A DNA stretch of 64,000 nucleotides from Sorghum bicolor. Lineage: Eukaryota > Streptophyta > Magnoliopsida > Poales > Poaceae. The position numbers and the translations under genes are program-made. Shown one piece after another: positions 9,456 through 18,274 of this stretch. The DNA is taken from positions 21,714,771-21,778,770 of the forward strand of contig NC_012878.2 in NCBI RefSeq assembly GCF_000003195.3, written 5' to 3'. A model generated the notes under the pieces. That model did not search any database. It was not told the origin of the DNA and saw only the letters and a program-made list of their open reading frames with translations. Within the stretch, counting starts at the first letter, position 1. Every line of letters starts with the position of its first letter.

Positions 9456-12400
9456 TCATACGTTCAGCAGGGCTTGGATGGCCGATATAGCACGCAGACG
9501 AATTTGATCGGCTTGTTCTAGCTCTTTAATATCTTCATCGGCAGAGCCTTCCACCGGTTTCAGCTTCTTCTTCATCTGCAGCGCCTTGTGAGCTTGGGCG
9601 TTTCGCTCTTCTTCAAGGGTCTTGATCGTCTCGGGCAGCTGACTCTCTTCCTGTTGAGCTTGGGACAGAGCTTCTTCTACTTGTTCGAGCTCTACCAACA
9701 GGGCTTCCCTTTTTGCCGATAGGTCGGATATCTTTTGTTTCAGCACATCTCCTGAGGATTTTAGAATTCCGATGCTCTTGTGTTTCTCATCGGCAAGGTG
9801 TTTTATCTTCATCACGTCCACTGAAAGCTGGGCATGAGCAGCTCTATCGGCACGGTGTTGTGTGGCCTTTTGGTACTGAAGCTGTCGACTCTCCAAGTGT
9901 GCAGCCTTGAAGAGAACTTCTTCGGCATCGGCAGGGATTTGGCCTCTGAGTTCTATAAATAGAGCCTTGGCTGGGTCGGAGTCATCAACCAGTTGGGCTG
10001 TATCCTGATGGAGCACGGCCAGCAAATTTTCCACCTTTGCTCTGATTTCTGCCGATGAGATCCCGATTGCTTGAGAAGAACTTGCTTCCTCGCCTTCATC
10101 TTCGAAGATTTCGATAGCAAAGGAGAACAGGCTGTCAGGAGAATCTTGTTCCTAAAAAAGGGGGGAGATGGGTTATTTGATGATGAAATATTAGTAAATA
10201 AAGAATGATAATTAAATAGCTTACTTGTTTCAGAGCTATCTCTTGCCTCTGGCTAGTTGAGGCCGATAGTACTACAGGTTGATCGGCTGGAGTTGTCGAT
10301 GGGACTATGTCAGCTGAAAGATTAACATAGATAATTATAAAGTCAAAAAATAGGTTCATCGGCAATAATTTCATAGACAGTACTTTACCTTGACGGGGTG
10401 CAGTGCTTGTTTGGATCGAGGAGACTACCGATGCTATGATTGAGCTCACTAGATCGGCGGTCTGCTCATGTAGATCAACTGATATCTCTTCTGGCTGGGG
10501 TTCTTCTGGCTGAGGTTCTTCTAGCTGAGGTTCTTCTTGTGGTTGAGTTGGAGATGGTGCTTGCTGAGTCTGAACTTCTGGTGAAGAAGGGGACGATTCT
10601 ACGTGAATCGGTGACACTGGGGGAGGAGAAGAAGGTGGCGCCGTTTTCTGGCGTATTGCCTGTGACTTGGTGCTCTTGGGACCCTTTCTCTTAGCTTGAC
10701 TGGCTTGGGGGGCATCGGCACTTGCCTTGGCACTTCTGGTCTTTGCCGATTTGCCAGTTTGCTGATACAACAATAAAGGTTTCATGACTACGAGTGTAAC
10801 AAAGTATTAATGGAATGGTATTTGAGAAAGTTACCGATGAGGTGCCCATGCCTGCCGATGTATCCTGAAAAAGCCATGTAAGTATGGAGTGGGATCGGTA
10901 CAAATTGAAGAGGTAAAAACTTTCTACCTTGAAAACTTGTGCCAGAGCAGCAACAGCGACCGATGGAGATGTCTTAGTCCGCTTGGTGGTGATTTTCTTG
11001 AAACGCGCGCCCCGGTGCATTAGGGCCGCCAGACTTGGAGCGTTATTGCCGATCAAAGAAATCGGGCCTGATGGAAGGAGTTCAATCGGCCTACCACTTC
11101 TGCTGACTGATGGTGGTGTATCATCGACCTGTGTAAAATAGAGGAAGTAAGTTGCCGATAAAAGCAAAAATAATAAGATTGAAGCATAGGTTGAAGAATT
11201 ACAGTGTTATCAGGGGCCTTGTACGTGGAGTCGATCATACCGCGGTATGTGAGAGCCGATCTGCAGAACAAATGCTCCTTCCATTCTACCCACCATTGTT
11301 TGTACGCCTGGGTGATGAAGAGGGCTGGAATCCAGGCCGATAGATCGATATCTGACGTGTCGGCATTTGGCGGGAGTTGGGCAATTCTGATCCACTCAAG
11401 ACCACTGGTGATGGTTTCCCTTGGTTTCACCACATCCGCATAACAGAGTGCAATCGGCAGTTGTCCAAAAGCCAATTGACGGGCCAATGCCGATGGATTG
11501 TAGAACTCATAGGTAAGGTTGGAAGCTTTCCCACTGCCAAAGAAATTCACCGGTATAGCTCTCGGAGTGATGATTGCCATCATCAGATCATGGCCTTTGT
11601 TGAGAGCATTATCAAAAGGATGAAAAGTTTAGGGAAATCTGGTATCTGGATCTTCATAAGGCATCCATGCCCGTTGTTCTTTGGTCAGGCCCTCATAAAG
11701 AGTCTGAAAGAATCGGCTAACCTGGTCTTGATTGCCACCGGTACCAGGAAGATCTATGGCAGCTTCACCGTAGTTCAGAGGGGGACGAGTTGTCGATTCT
11801 TCTTCATCCAACTCGTGATCTTTGGCTATGTCTCTGGGGAAGCACTGTGCAAAGAGGTTGAATTCAAGGCGCTTGTGCGTATGGACACTGAGCCACATGT
11901 TGATAAACCACCAGGGTCCCCCTAGATTGCCGATGGACTGGCCTAGCAGGAGTTTCTTGGCTACCTGGTGAAGGAGGTGATAAACAACACCGAGCAAATA
12001 TCGGCCAAGAGGAAATCGGCCACCTTTGGCTAGTTGCTCTACTGCCGATAAATAAACAGAGGCTGGTCCTGCCGTTCGGCCACAGAATACAAACTTATCC
12101 AACCACATGTTCAGGAAAATTGTCTGCTCCCTCTCCCTGACAGGTCCTGTCTTTCGGTACTTCTGGATATATCCAGACTAATCGCCGATAGCGCGAGTTT
12201 CTACTTTAGCACTGGGCTTGGTATCAAACAGGTGATTGCTATCGACAGTGGATATGTCTAAGCCGGTGAGCATGAGTACATCGACAAGAGTGGGTGAAGC
12301 AGGACCACGGCCGAATACAAAAGCATTGAGCGTGTCTGACCAAAAATACGAGGCAGCTATCAGCAGTGACTCGTTTCTCTCCATATCGGCAAGAGATAAT

Positions 12401-12807
12401 CTGATGCACTGGACTAATTTCCGCTCACCCCACTGGACCTCATTTGAATGGCTGACTCTCAGGAACCAATCTTTCCATCCCTTGGTGGGACTGGGCCAGG
12501 AACGAAAGGCATCTTTCCACAGATCTAAAGAAAAGTTTTCGGCTCTGAAGGGGATTCTATTTGTCTCTGCGTTTATTAGATCGGTGGGATCTGGATTTCC
12601 TAGTGGGCCAAGACATTTGAAGTGGGGTTGATCGGTAGGGATTACAATCTTATCAGCCAAATCCTAAAAATTTTTGAGGATAAAAGAACAAAAAGAAGAA
12701 AAAGGGTACTCAGTAAAAGGAATCACAAATGAATAGGAGTACAACAAAAGTGCGAAAAGAAAAAAGGATGATAGACTGACCTCAGGAACGACGAAGTTGA
12801 TGGCCAT
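9456..12807 (-). pseudogene. Antisense seven-exon plant-mobile-domain gene carried by Tat copy 1
   Basis: Exons inferred on the minus strand: 12807-12781, 12663-11203, 11128-10928, 10864-10835, 10761-10389, 10313-10225, 10151-9456. Every intron is GT-AG and all six junctions keep the frame, giving 958 codons from ATG (MAINFVVPE) to TGA. Exon 2 holds a region resembling the plant mobile domain (aminotransferase-like, PMD): SPTLVDVLMLTGLDIS, a long helical middle and a GPWWFINMW box. Exon 5 is Pro/Gln/Glu-rich with PQPEEP repeats and basic KR clusters; exon 7 is a long predicted coiled coil. Two in-frame stops break exon 2: TAG at 12178-12180 and TAA at 11629-11631. Extra antisense ORFs are known in the Tat lineage; their function is unknown. 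Because the introns are antisense to the genomic RNA they would not be removed during retrotransposition. The splice model is mine and untested. Confidence 0.75.
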
Positions 12808-13345
12808 ATTTCTTCGCGAGGAAGAGGATCGAGGACTTGGAGGATTGATGAAGGAGGCTGTTGCTGAAGTTCTTGGAGTTCTCGGGCAATGCCGCCGCCA
12901 GAAAAGTAGATTTTGGGCTGTAGAATGATAAGATGGAGAAGGAGTACCGGAGAAGGAAGTATTTATAGGACAAAACAGGCAGGGGCAAATCTGACTTATC
13001 TCTTTGCCGCATCCGTGAAATCCGAGGGTGTTCAGGTGGATATGGTAATTATTCGCACGGTAATCCAGGGATTGCGCAGGTGATTTGACAGTAAGTCGTC
13101 ATGATTTTGAAGATATTTCACTGTACAAGATCGCCTGGTCGGCCCATCGGCAGTTTGCTCTAACGGTAATATTGCCGATGAGCGCATAAAGTGGAGAGGT
13201 GAGAGGTTGAGAGATTCGAGGAATCTGAGGCAGAATCGGGCCGAGGTTGTTTAGATTTGGCGATTGATTACCAAATTGGGAGAAATAATTGCGGAAAGGC
13301 GTCATTACTGCAGAGAATTTCGAAGCATTAATGATTTATACTCCG
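12808..13345 (-). other. Upstream region of the antisense gene / 3' non-coding region of Tat copy 1
   Basis: About 540 bp between the antisense ATG and the polypurine tract. It holds the TATA-like site above and ATCGGC/GCCGAT words around 13147-13180. The ORFs reported here run through promoter or leader sequence and match nothing. Confidence 0.45.
12960..12967 (-). promoter_or_regulatory. Candidate TATA box of the antisense gene
   Basis: TATAAATA on the minus strand, about 153 bp upstream of the inferred ATG at 12807 and outside the LTR. Its position fits an independent promoter for the antisense gene. It is a short motif, so chance cannot be excluded. Confidence 0.45.
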
Positions 13346-13360
13346 AAATTGGGGGGCATG
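13346..13360 (+). promoter_or_regulatory. Polypurine tract of Tat copy 1
   Basis: AAATTGGGGGGCATG lies directly before the LTR start TGTTGACACC, the position where plus-strand DNA synthesis is primed. Confidence 0.65.
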
Positions 13361-14085
13361 TGTTGACACCGTTTTTGGACACGTATCTTTTGATGTGTAT
13401 CTGGAGTTAATGAGATAAAGATCGGTAGATGGAGCAGTGGTGACCAGTCTGTAGGGAAGTTGCTGATAAAGGTGGTTGCTGATGGGAAACAACCGGATAT
13501 GACCAAGTCCAGAAGTGGTGATGTATTCGTGCCGATGACCAATGCCGGTGTTTGCCGATGACGGTGAACGGGTAATCTGCCGATGACTCTGAAGAAAAGC
13601 GCGGAAGTTGCCAATTGATTCACGATGGTGTCCCGATCGGTTACGGGAGTAGTTTAATGTTTTCCTTAGTTGTTAGAATTCGTTTTGTATACGGTTTCTG
13701 TTTAATTTGAAATTTGAGTCCTAGTCGTGTCTGGTTATAGCTCTTTGGAAAGGGTATAAATGTAAACCCTAGGGCAATGAAATGATCATCTATCAATCAA
13801 TCAAACATAAGTTTTTACTCATATTCCAGCATCTACTTTTCGACGACTTCGTCATATTTTCCTTTTTACTACGAGTTCTTAGGAATTCGTCGACTTAAGC
13901 TCGGCATGTTCTCAAGTTCCGCGTGAGCACCTCTTGGCCATGACATCTAGGCGCATCGCTGTTGTCAGGACCAAAGTGTTCGAATTACAACCTTTGTCGA
14001 TTGTAAGGTCAAATCGGCTGGCACGCCTTAACGTTTGAATCGGGTATTAGCCCTTTGTGTTTGCAGATCACCTTTTGCACCAACA
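13361..14085 (+). repeat. 3' LTR of Tat copy 1 (725 bp)
   Basis: It runs from TGTTGACACC to CAACA and has the same length as the 5' LTR of Tat copy 2 (17504-18228), from which it differs by scattered substitutions. TATA box TATAAAT at 13755-13761. The two LTRs belong to different insertions, so their divergence does not date either one. Confidence 0.85.
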
Positions 14086-14086
14086 C

Positions 14087-14374
14087 AAGGCATATATTGA
14101 TGTTGGAGCCGGAGAAATTCAGTTCACCATCAATGGGGCCCAGGAGAAATTCAACTTCAAGCCAAAAGTTGAGCAGTGCTCAATGATCTTGGCTACAGAG
14201 CTGGCTACAATTATTTCCCTGACTCACACCAAAAAGAAGGCTAAATCAAAACCACGTTCAAAAGCCAAGCAAATATGGAAGAGAAAAATGTGCCTCCACC
14301 CAAGAAGGCCTCTACAGCACCACAGGGAGGTCCTGATGAAAGGACTTGAGGCAACTGCTCTTCCATCCAGGTAA
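14087..14374 (+). CDS. Gag-protease C-terminal fragment of Athila-like element X
   Basis: In frame from the end of the Tat LTR, beginning KAYIDVGAGEIQFTINGAQ and followed by a basic Lys-rich tail. The first part parallels the protease end at 3-464 (KAIIYIGTGEVHMHF), so this is the same domain from a related but distinct element. Tat copy 1 was inserted just upstream of these codons, and the N-terminal part of the gene is missing because Tat copy 1 lost its 5' end. The ORF ends at 14374. A start drawn inside the LTR would be an artefact of the junction. Confidence 0.6.
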   Translation, partial: KAYIDVGAGEIQFTINGAQEKFNFKPKVEQCSMILATELATIISLTHTKKKAKSKPRSKAKQIWKRKMCLHPRRPLQHHREVLMKGLEATALPSR

Positions 14375-14577
14375 GTCAAACCAAGGTGAGTTTTCAAACT
14401 TTTAAAATTTAGCATTTATTTTCAGCATTTAATTCTTAGTTTTTCTAATTTCAAAACATTTTTCTGTCGACCACAGTTGTGCATAATAAAACCTAAAATC
14501 AACTTCTGCTTAACATATTGAGCAAATGGACACTAGGTGGGACCCAAGGCCAGGTCGGCCGACCTGCCCTTGGTGGT
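14375..14577 (+). other. 3' non-coding region of element X with a perfect palindrome
   Basis: Short AT-rich stretch, then CAGGTCGGCCGACCTG at 14551-14566, a perfect 16 bp palindrome, just before the LTR. No convincing polypurine tract is seen; CCTTGGTGGT stands in its place. Confidence 0.5.
14551..14566. repeat. 16 bp palindrome CAGGTCGGCCGACCTG
   Basis: Perfect dyad; core GGTCGGCCGACC shared with 16914-16929 and 17017-17032, with different but still complementary outer bases. Confidence 0.9.
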
Positions 14578-16111
14578 TGTTGACGGTGGATATACCATAG
14601 AAATCCACATACAAAACACCGTCAACATGCCTCGGTTGCAAGGGGAAACGACATGACATGAACATATTTTATCCATAACTAGTTCCACTTGTACTCTTAG
14701 CTTGTTTATGCAGGAACAACAAATTCAAGACATTATTTGACAAAGCCAACATCAGAATCATCAAGAGGAGATCGAGGGGACAACAGGTGACACCCTGGGC
14801 CCACAGGGAGGGGGTCGCCCGACCCCTCTTTGGTGGGACCCAGGTGTGCCACCTAGTCCACCGACATAAGGGACCCCTGTGGACACTGCTGGTGGGCCCA
14901 GAGGCCCAGAAGTGGGGTCGCCCGACCCCACATCAAAGGCGGTTCCAGGGTCGGTGGCCTCCCACCGACCTTCCCCACATGTCCCACATGTTGATTTGCC
15001 CCTGCCGTTGATCAAATGGCGGTTGTGAGGTCGGTTTGATCCAAGGGTGGAGAGAAGATGTCACGCGGATCGATGACGTGGCGATGGAGTAACCCCTACT
15101 CCATCTCCCTCTATAAAAGGCAGCCTCCACCCTTCATTTCAAGTGTGCAATTCCAAGGCCAAGTGCATTACAAGTTCCAAGCATACAAGTAGAGTAGTAG
15201 TTAGTCTAGAGTGGGAGTTAGAGTCGAGTCGAGCGAAGCTCGGGGTCTCCGGAGTCGTCTTCTAGAGAGTCTGGTATAGCTCTTGTACCTTTCTACTTTT
15301 GTAAGACTTTCCTTTTATTAATATATTATTCTTACTTTACTTTACTTAGTTCTTACTTAGTGCAAGTCTTTTAGTCTTGTTGTGCATTTACTTTAGTAAT
15401 ATAGTTGTCTTAGTGAAGTTAGTGACCTGTAACCACTCCTGTGTGTGCATCATCGTCCTATCTTGTATAGGAGCTCTAGCTAGCTACAACTATTTAGAGT
15501 TGTAGGATAAGTGTGAGCGTGGTGCTCATACTTAAGATTACCTTTGATTACCGCTGGCTTGAACGGAAAGTAGGAGCGCACTCCCTAGTAGGTGACAGAT
15601 CGTGGGCGGCATTAGGTTCTCCTCACGTACAGGCTAGTTCTTAAAAGGTAAGGCGTCCATAAGCCCAATAGTCGCTTTCGGTAAGGGGTTAGGTGAAAAA
15701 CCTTCTAAGCGTCTTACCAGCTCGGCTATCCCTCGCACACAGTTAGTAAGGCTCTAGCGTAGTTAAGGCAATTATCTATTAAAGTAAGTCACAGAAGTTA
15801 AGTTAGATACATAGGAGTCCTTTACTCACTCGTTGTCCTCCCACCTAGCTAACTCTACCATTTACCTTTAGCATAGGACCTTGGATTCACCACTACCCTT
15901 CCTATTCGTTATTTACCACCCTTATTCACTAGTTGATACTAGACAACTCAAGGAATCTCATTCCCCTTTTTGTTAAACACACTTAGCCGCTTTCCCTTGG
16001 GAAAATATAAATTACAATACCTTGGAATACTCCTTGGTGAAGTGCTACAGCGGTACATTCTGTGCGCTTGCGGAATTATCCAATAGTAAATAGAGTTACC
16101 CTACCAGGGCA
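14578..16111 (+). repeat. LTR of Athila-like elements X/Y (about 1.5 kb)
   Basis: It starts TGTTGACGGTGG and ends in CA shortly before the PBS at 16116. TATA box TATAAAA at 15112-15118. The 3' part (TGTGCGCTTGCGG near 16060) is related to LTR A. The first 50 bp form an 11 bp perfect inverted repeat (14578-14588 with 14617-14627). GC-rich dyads built on GGGGTCG/CGACCCC occur at 14811-14826 and 14914-14929, and GGTCGGTGG/CCACCGACC at 14949-14970. Internal element sequence lies on both sides, as for LTR A. Confidence 0.65.
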
Positions 16112-16913
16112 CTTCTGGCGCCGTCGCCGATATCCGGTGGTTGCGTTAAGAAGTGTCAACAGTGGTCCACCTACTCAATTTTGCTCCATCATCACACAAT
16201 CCCATGCTCATGTCTCTGCCAAAGTGAAAACTAAATTTCATGACATGAATTGCTTCACATACCTACTAGAGAACCTAGATGAAGCTAGCTTGGTAACTTT
16301 TGTGACTTTAAGCAAAGAAGTTTTACTGCAAATGCAATTTTGCTCTGTTTGAGTGCCACCAGAGCCTAGGGGAGGCCAAATCACGGTCGGCCAACCATGA
16401 TATTGGGCCCACCTCCCTCCAGCTCCTGGTATTTGTGATCTTATGGCTCTAAGATGAGTGTTGCAAGAATGTAAGACAGGTGGTTGTCGACTTGCATTCC
16501 TAGGAATTAGTGGCTCTCCCTCACCTTCTTGCTTAGGAAAATAGAATTAACAAATTGGCCATAAGCGATCCAAGGGACTAGAGGAAAATTTTCATGATAA
16601 TCCTTCTCCCTATCCTCACTTATGCCCCAATCCACCATTCATTTTGGCTAAGCGAGCTTATTTAGCACTAACATAATCACAAAAGTATGAGAAGGATTCT
16701 CCCATGATAACTCATGACACAAAATGCCACCAACTCCTAGTCTTGTCTTGCCCCCTCTCTTTTGCTTTCTTTCCCTTCATCACTTCAACCAGGAAAGGGA
16801 GATGCCATGCACCATCATCCAAAGCAAAATGGGGGCATGTTATGCATGCACCGAACATGGAATGACCTCCACTCACTCTCATCTTTGGCACAAAGCAAAG
16901 GGGGAAGGAAAGG

Positions 16914-16929
16914 TGGGTCGGCCGACCCA
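16914..16929. repeat. 16 bp palindrome TGGGTCGGCCGACCCA
   Basis: Perfect dyad in the leader of element Y, same 12 bp core as at 14551 and 17017. Confidence 0.9.
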
Positions 16930-17016
16930 TGAAGGAGGGCACCATCAAATGCATTGTGATCCACCTCTCTTGGCATTGCTCCTAGTGGGTTCACTTTTTG
17001 AAATTGTGGAGACAGG

Positions 17017-17032
17017 ACGGTCGGCCGACCGT
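17017..17032. repeat. 16 bp palindrome ACGGTCGGCCGACCGT
   Basis: Perfect dyad about 90 bp downstream of the previous one, same 12 bp core. Confidence 0.9.
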
Positions 17033-17304
17033 GCTCTGGTGCACCCAATATAGCCATTTGCTCGTAATGCATTCCAGAAGGTAGGTGTCACAGCCACGCA
17101 GCAAAAATCCCTAGAGGGGCAGGTCGACCAACCTTCATAATTCCAAACCAGCACTTCTCCTTACTCCCACCCTCATCCAAACACACTCACACTCTTGTGC
17201 ACTCAACCAACCAGCAAGAAACCCATTTCTTAACCATCCTTTTCTCCAAAACAAAAATCCAAAAATATTTTCTTTTTATCATTACCATCCAAGAGTTCAT
17301 TATC

Positions 17305-17503
17305 ATGAAGAAAGTCAGGGGTTGGGGGAAGTCGGTTCTCCATCAATTTTCCCTTAGCTCTAGTGACTCCTCCATGCAAGATGCTCGGAGTCAAGCATCA
17401 AGGGAGCAAGTATCATCTCCATCACCTTAGGTAAATGAAGAATTTGTCCCTAAGAAAATTCAAGATGAGGAAACTGGCATATGGCTCACTCCCGTTGAGA
17501 TGG
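17305..17503 (+). pseudogene. Probable gag start of element Y, cut by Tat copy 2
   Basis: ATG at 17305 (MKKVRGWGKS) opens a frame with a Ser-rich N-terminus. A TAG at 17428-17430 interrupts it, after which the same frame stays open to the Tat insertion at 17504. Position after PBS and leader supports gag, but no gag domain is visible in so short a piece. Confidence 0.35.
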
Positions 17504-18228
17504 TGTTGACACCGTTTTTGGACACGTATCTTTTGACACGTACCTTGAGATTAGTAAACTATAGATCGGCAGATGAAGCAACGGTAACTAGTCTGCAGGA
17601 AGGATGCCGATGAAGGTGGTTGCCGATGAGGAGACAATTGAATGTGACTAAGTCCAGAGGTGGTGACGTGTTCGTGCCGATGATCAGTATTAGTGTTTGC
17701 CGATGGCCACAACAGGAGGTCTGCCGATGATTCTGAAGGAAAGCGTGGAGATTACCAATTGATCTGTGGCGGTGCCCCGGTCGGTTACAAGGGGGTAGGT
17801 TTATGTTTTCCTTAGTTATTAGAATTCGTTTTGTGTACGGGTTCCGTTTAGTTTGGAGTTCGAGTCCTAGTCATGTCTGGTTGTAGTTCTTCAGACAGGG
17901 TATAAATATAGACCCTAGGGCAATGTAATGAGACAATCAATCAACCAAACACAAGTTTTTAGTCATAATCCAGCATCTACTTTGCGACGACTTCGTCTTA
18001 TTTTCTTTTTATTACGAGTTCTTAGGAATTCATCGACTTAAGCTCGGCGTGTTCTCAAGTTCCACGTGATCACCTCTTGGCCGTGACATCCGGGCGTATT
18101 GCTGTTATCGGGACTAAAGTGGTCAAGTTACCACCTTTGTCAATTGTAAGGTCAAATCGGCTGGCACGCCTTAATGTTTGAATCGGGTATTAGCCCTTTG
18201 TGTTTGCAGATCAGCTTTTGCATCAACA
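17504..18228 (+). repeat. 5' LTR of Tat copy 2 (725 bp)
   Basis: TGTTGA at the start and TCAACA at the end are exact inverted termini. TATA box TATAAATA at 17901-17908. The PBS follows after two bases. Confidence 0.9.
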
Positions 18229-18230
18229 CA

Positions 18231-18252
18231 TCTTTTGGCACGCCCAGTGGGA
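18231..18252 (+). promoter_or_regulatory. Primer-binding site of Tat copy 2
   Basis: TTTTGGCACGCCCAGTGGGA directly follows the 5' LTR, matching the TTGGCACGCCCAGTGGGAC type found after Tat-family LTRs. A host tRNA primes minus-strand synthesis here; I have not assigned which one. Confidence 0.65.
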
Positions 18253-18274
18253 CAGATTCAAGATCAAGATCGAC

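Larger units (their letters stand above)
4251..14085 (+). mobile_element. Tat-lineage Ty3/gypsy retrotransposon copy 1, 5'-truncated
   Basis: Order on the plus strand: gag C-terminus, protease, RT, RNase H, second RNase H, integrase, then an antisense gene, polypurine tract and 3' LTR. The double RNase H and the large extra antisense gene between integrase and 3' LTR are marks of the Tat lineage. The 5' LTR, PBS and roughly the first 600 gag codons seen in copy 2 (17504 onward) are missing; homology begins abruptly at 4251. On the right the LTR ends in CAACA and is followed by a gag-protease ORF of another element, so this copy landed inside that gene. The TSD cannot be checked because the 5' end is gone. 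Confidence 0.85.
16112..17304 (+). other. PBS and 5' leader of Athila-like element Y
   Basis: TGGCGCCGTCGCCG at 16116-16129 matches the Athila-type primer-binding site. About 1.2 kb of leader follow without a credible gene. It carries perfect 16 bp palindromes TGGGTCGGCCGACCCA (16914-16929) and ACGGTCGGCCGACCGT (17017-17032), plus imperfect copies near 16383 and 17120. Its 3' part, from about 17150, is C/A-rich like an untranslated leader. Confidence 0.5.

Noticed and set aside
9713..9910. Plus-strand ORFs across 9700-12630
   Set aside because: They are shadows of the antisense gene's exons; frame continuity and splice phases support only the minus strand.
14578..14627. A 50 bp MITE with 11 bp terminal inverted repeats
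   Set aside because: It has no target duplication, and the left arm coincides with the LTR start shared with LTR A, so it is better read as part of the LTR.
18200..18274. Upstream extension of the Tat gag ORF
   Set aside because: These codons translate the LTR end and PBS; the ATG at 18275 after the PBS is the credible start.
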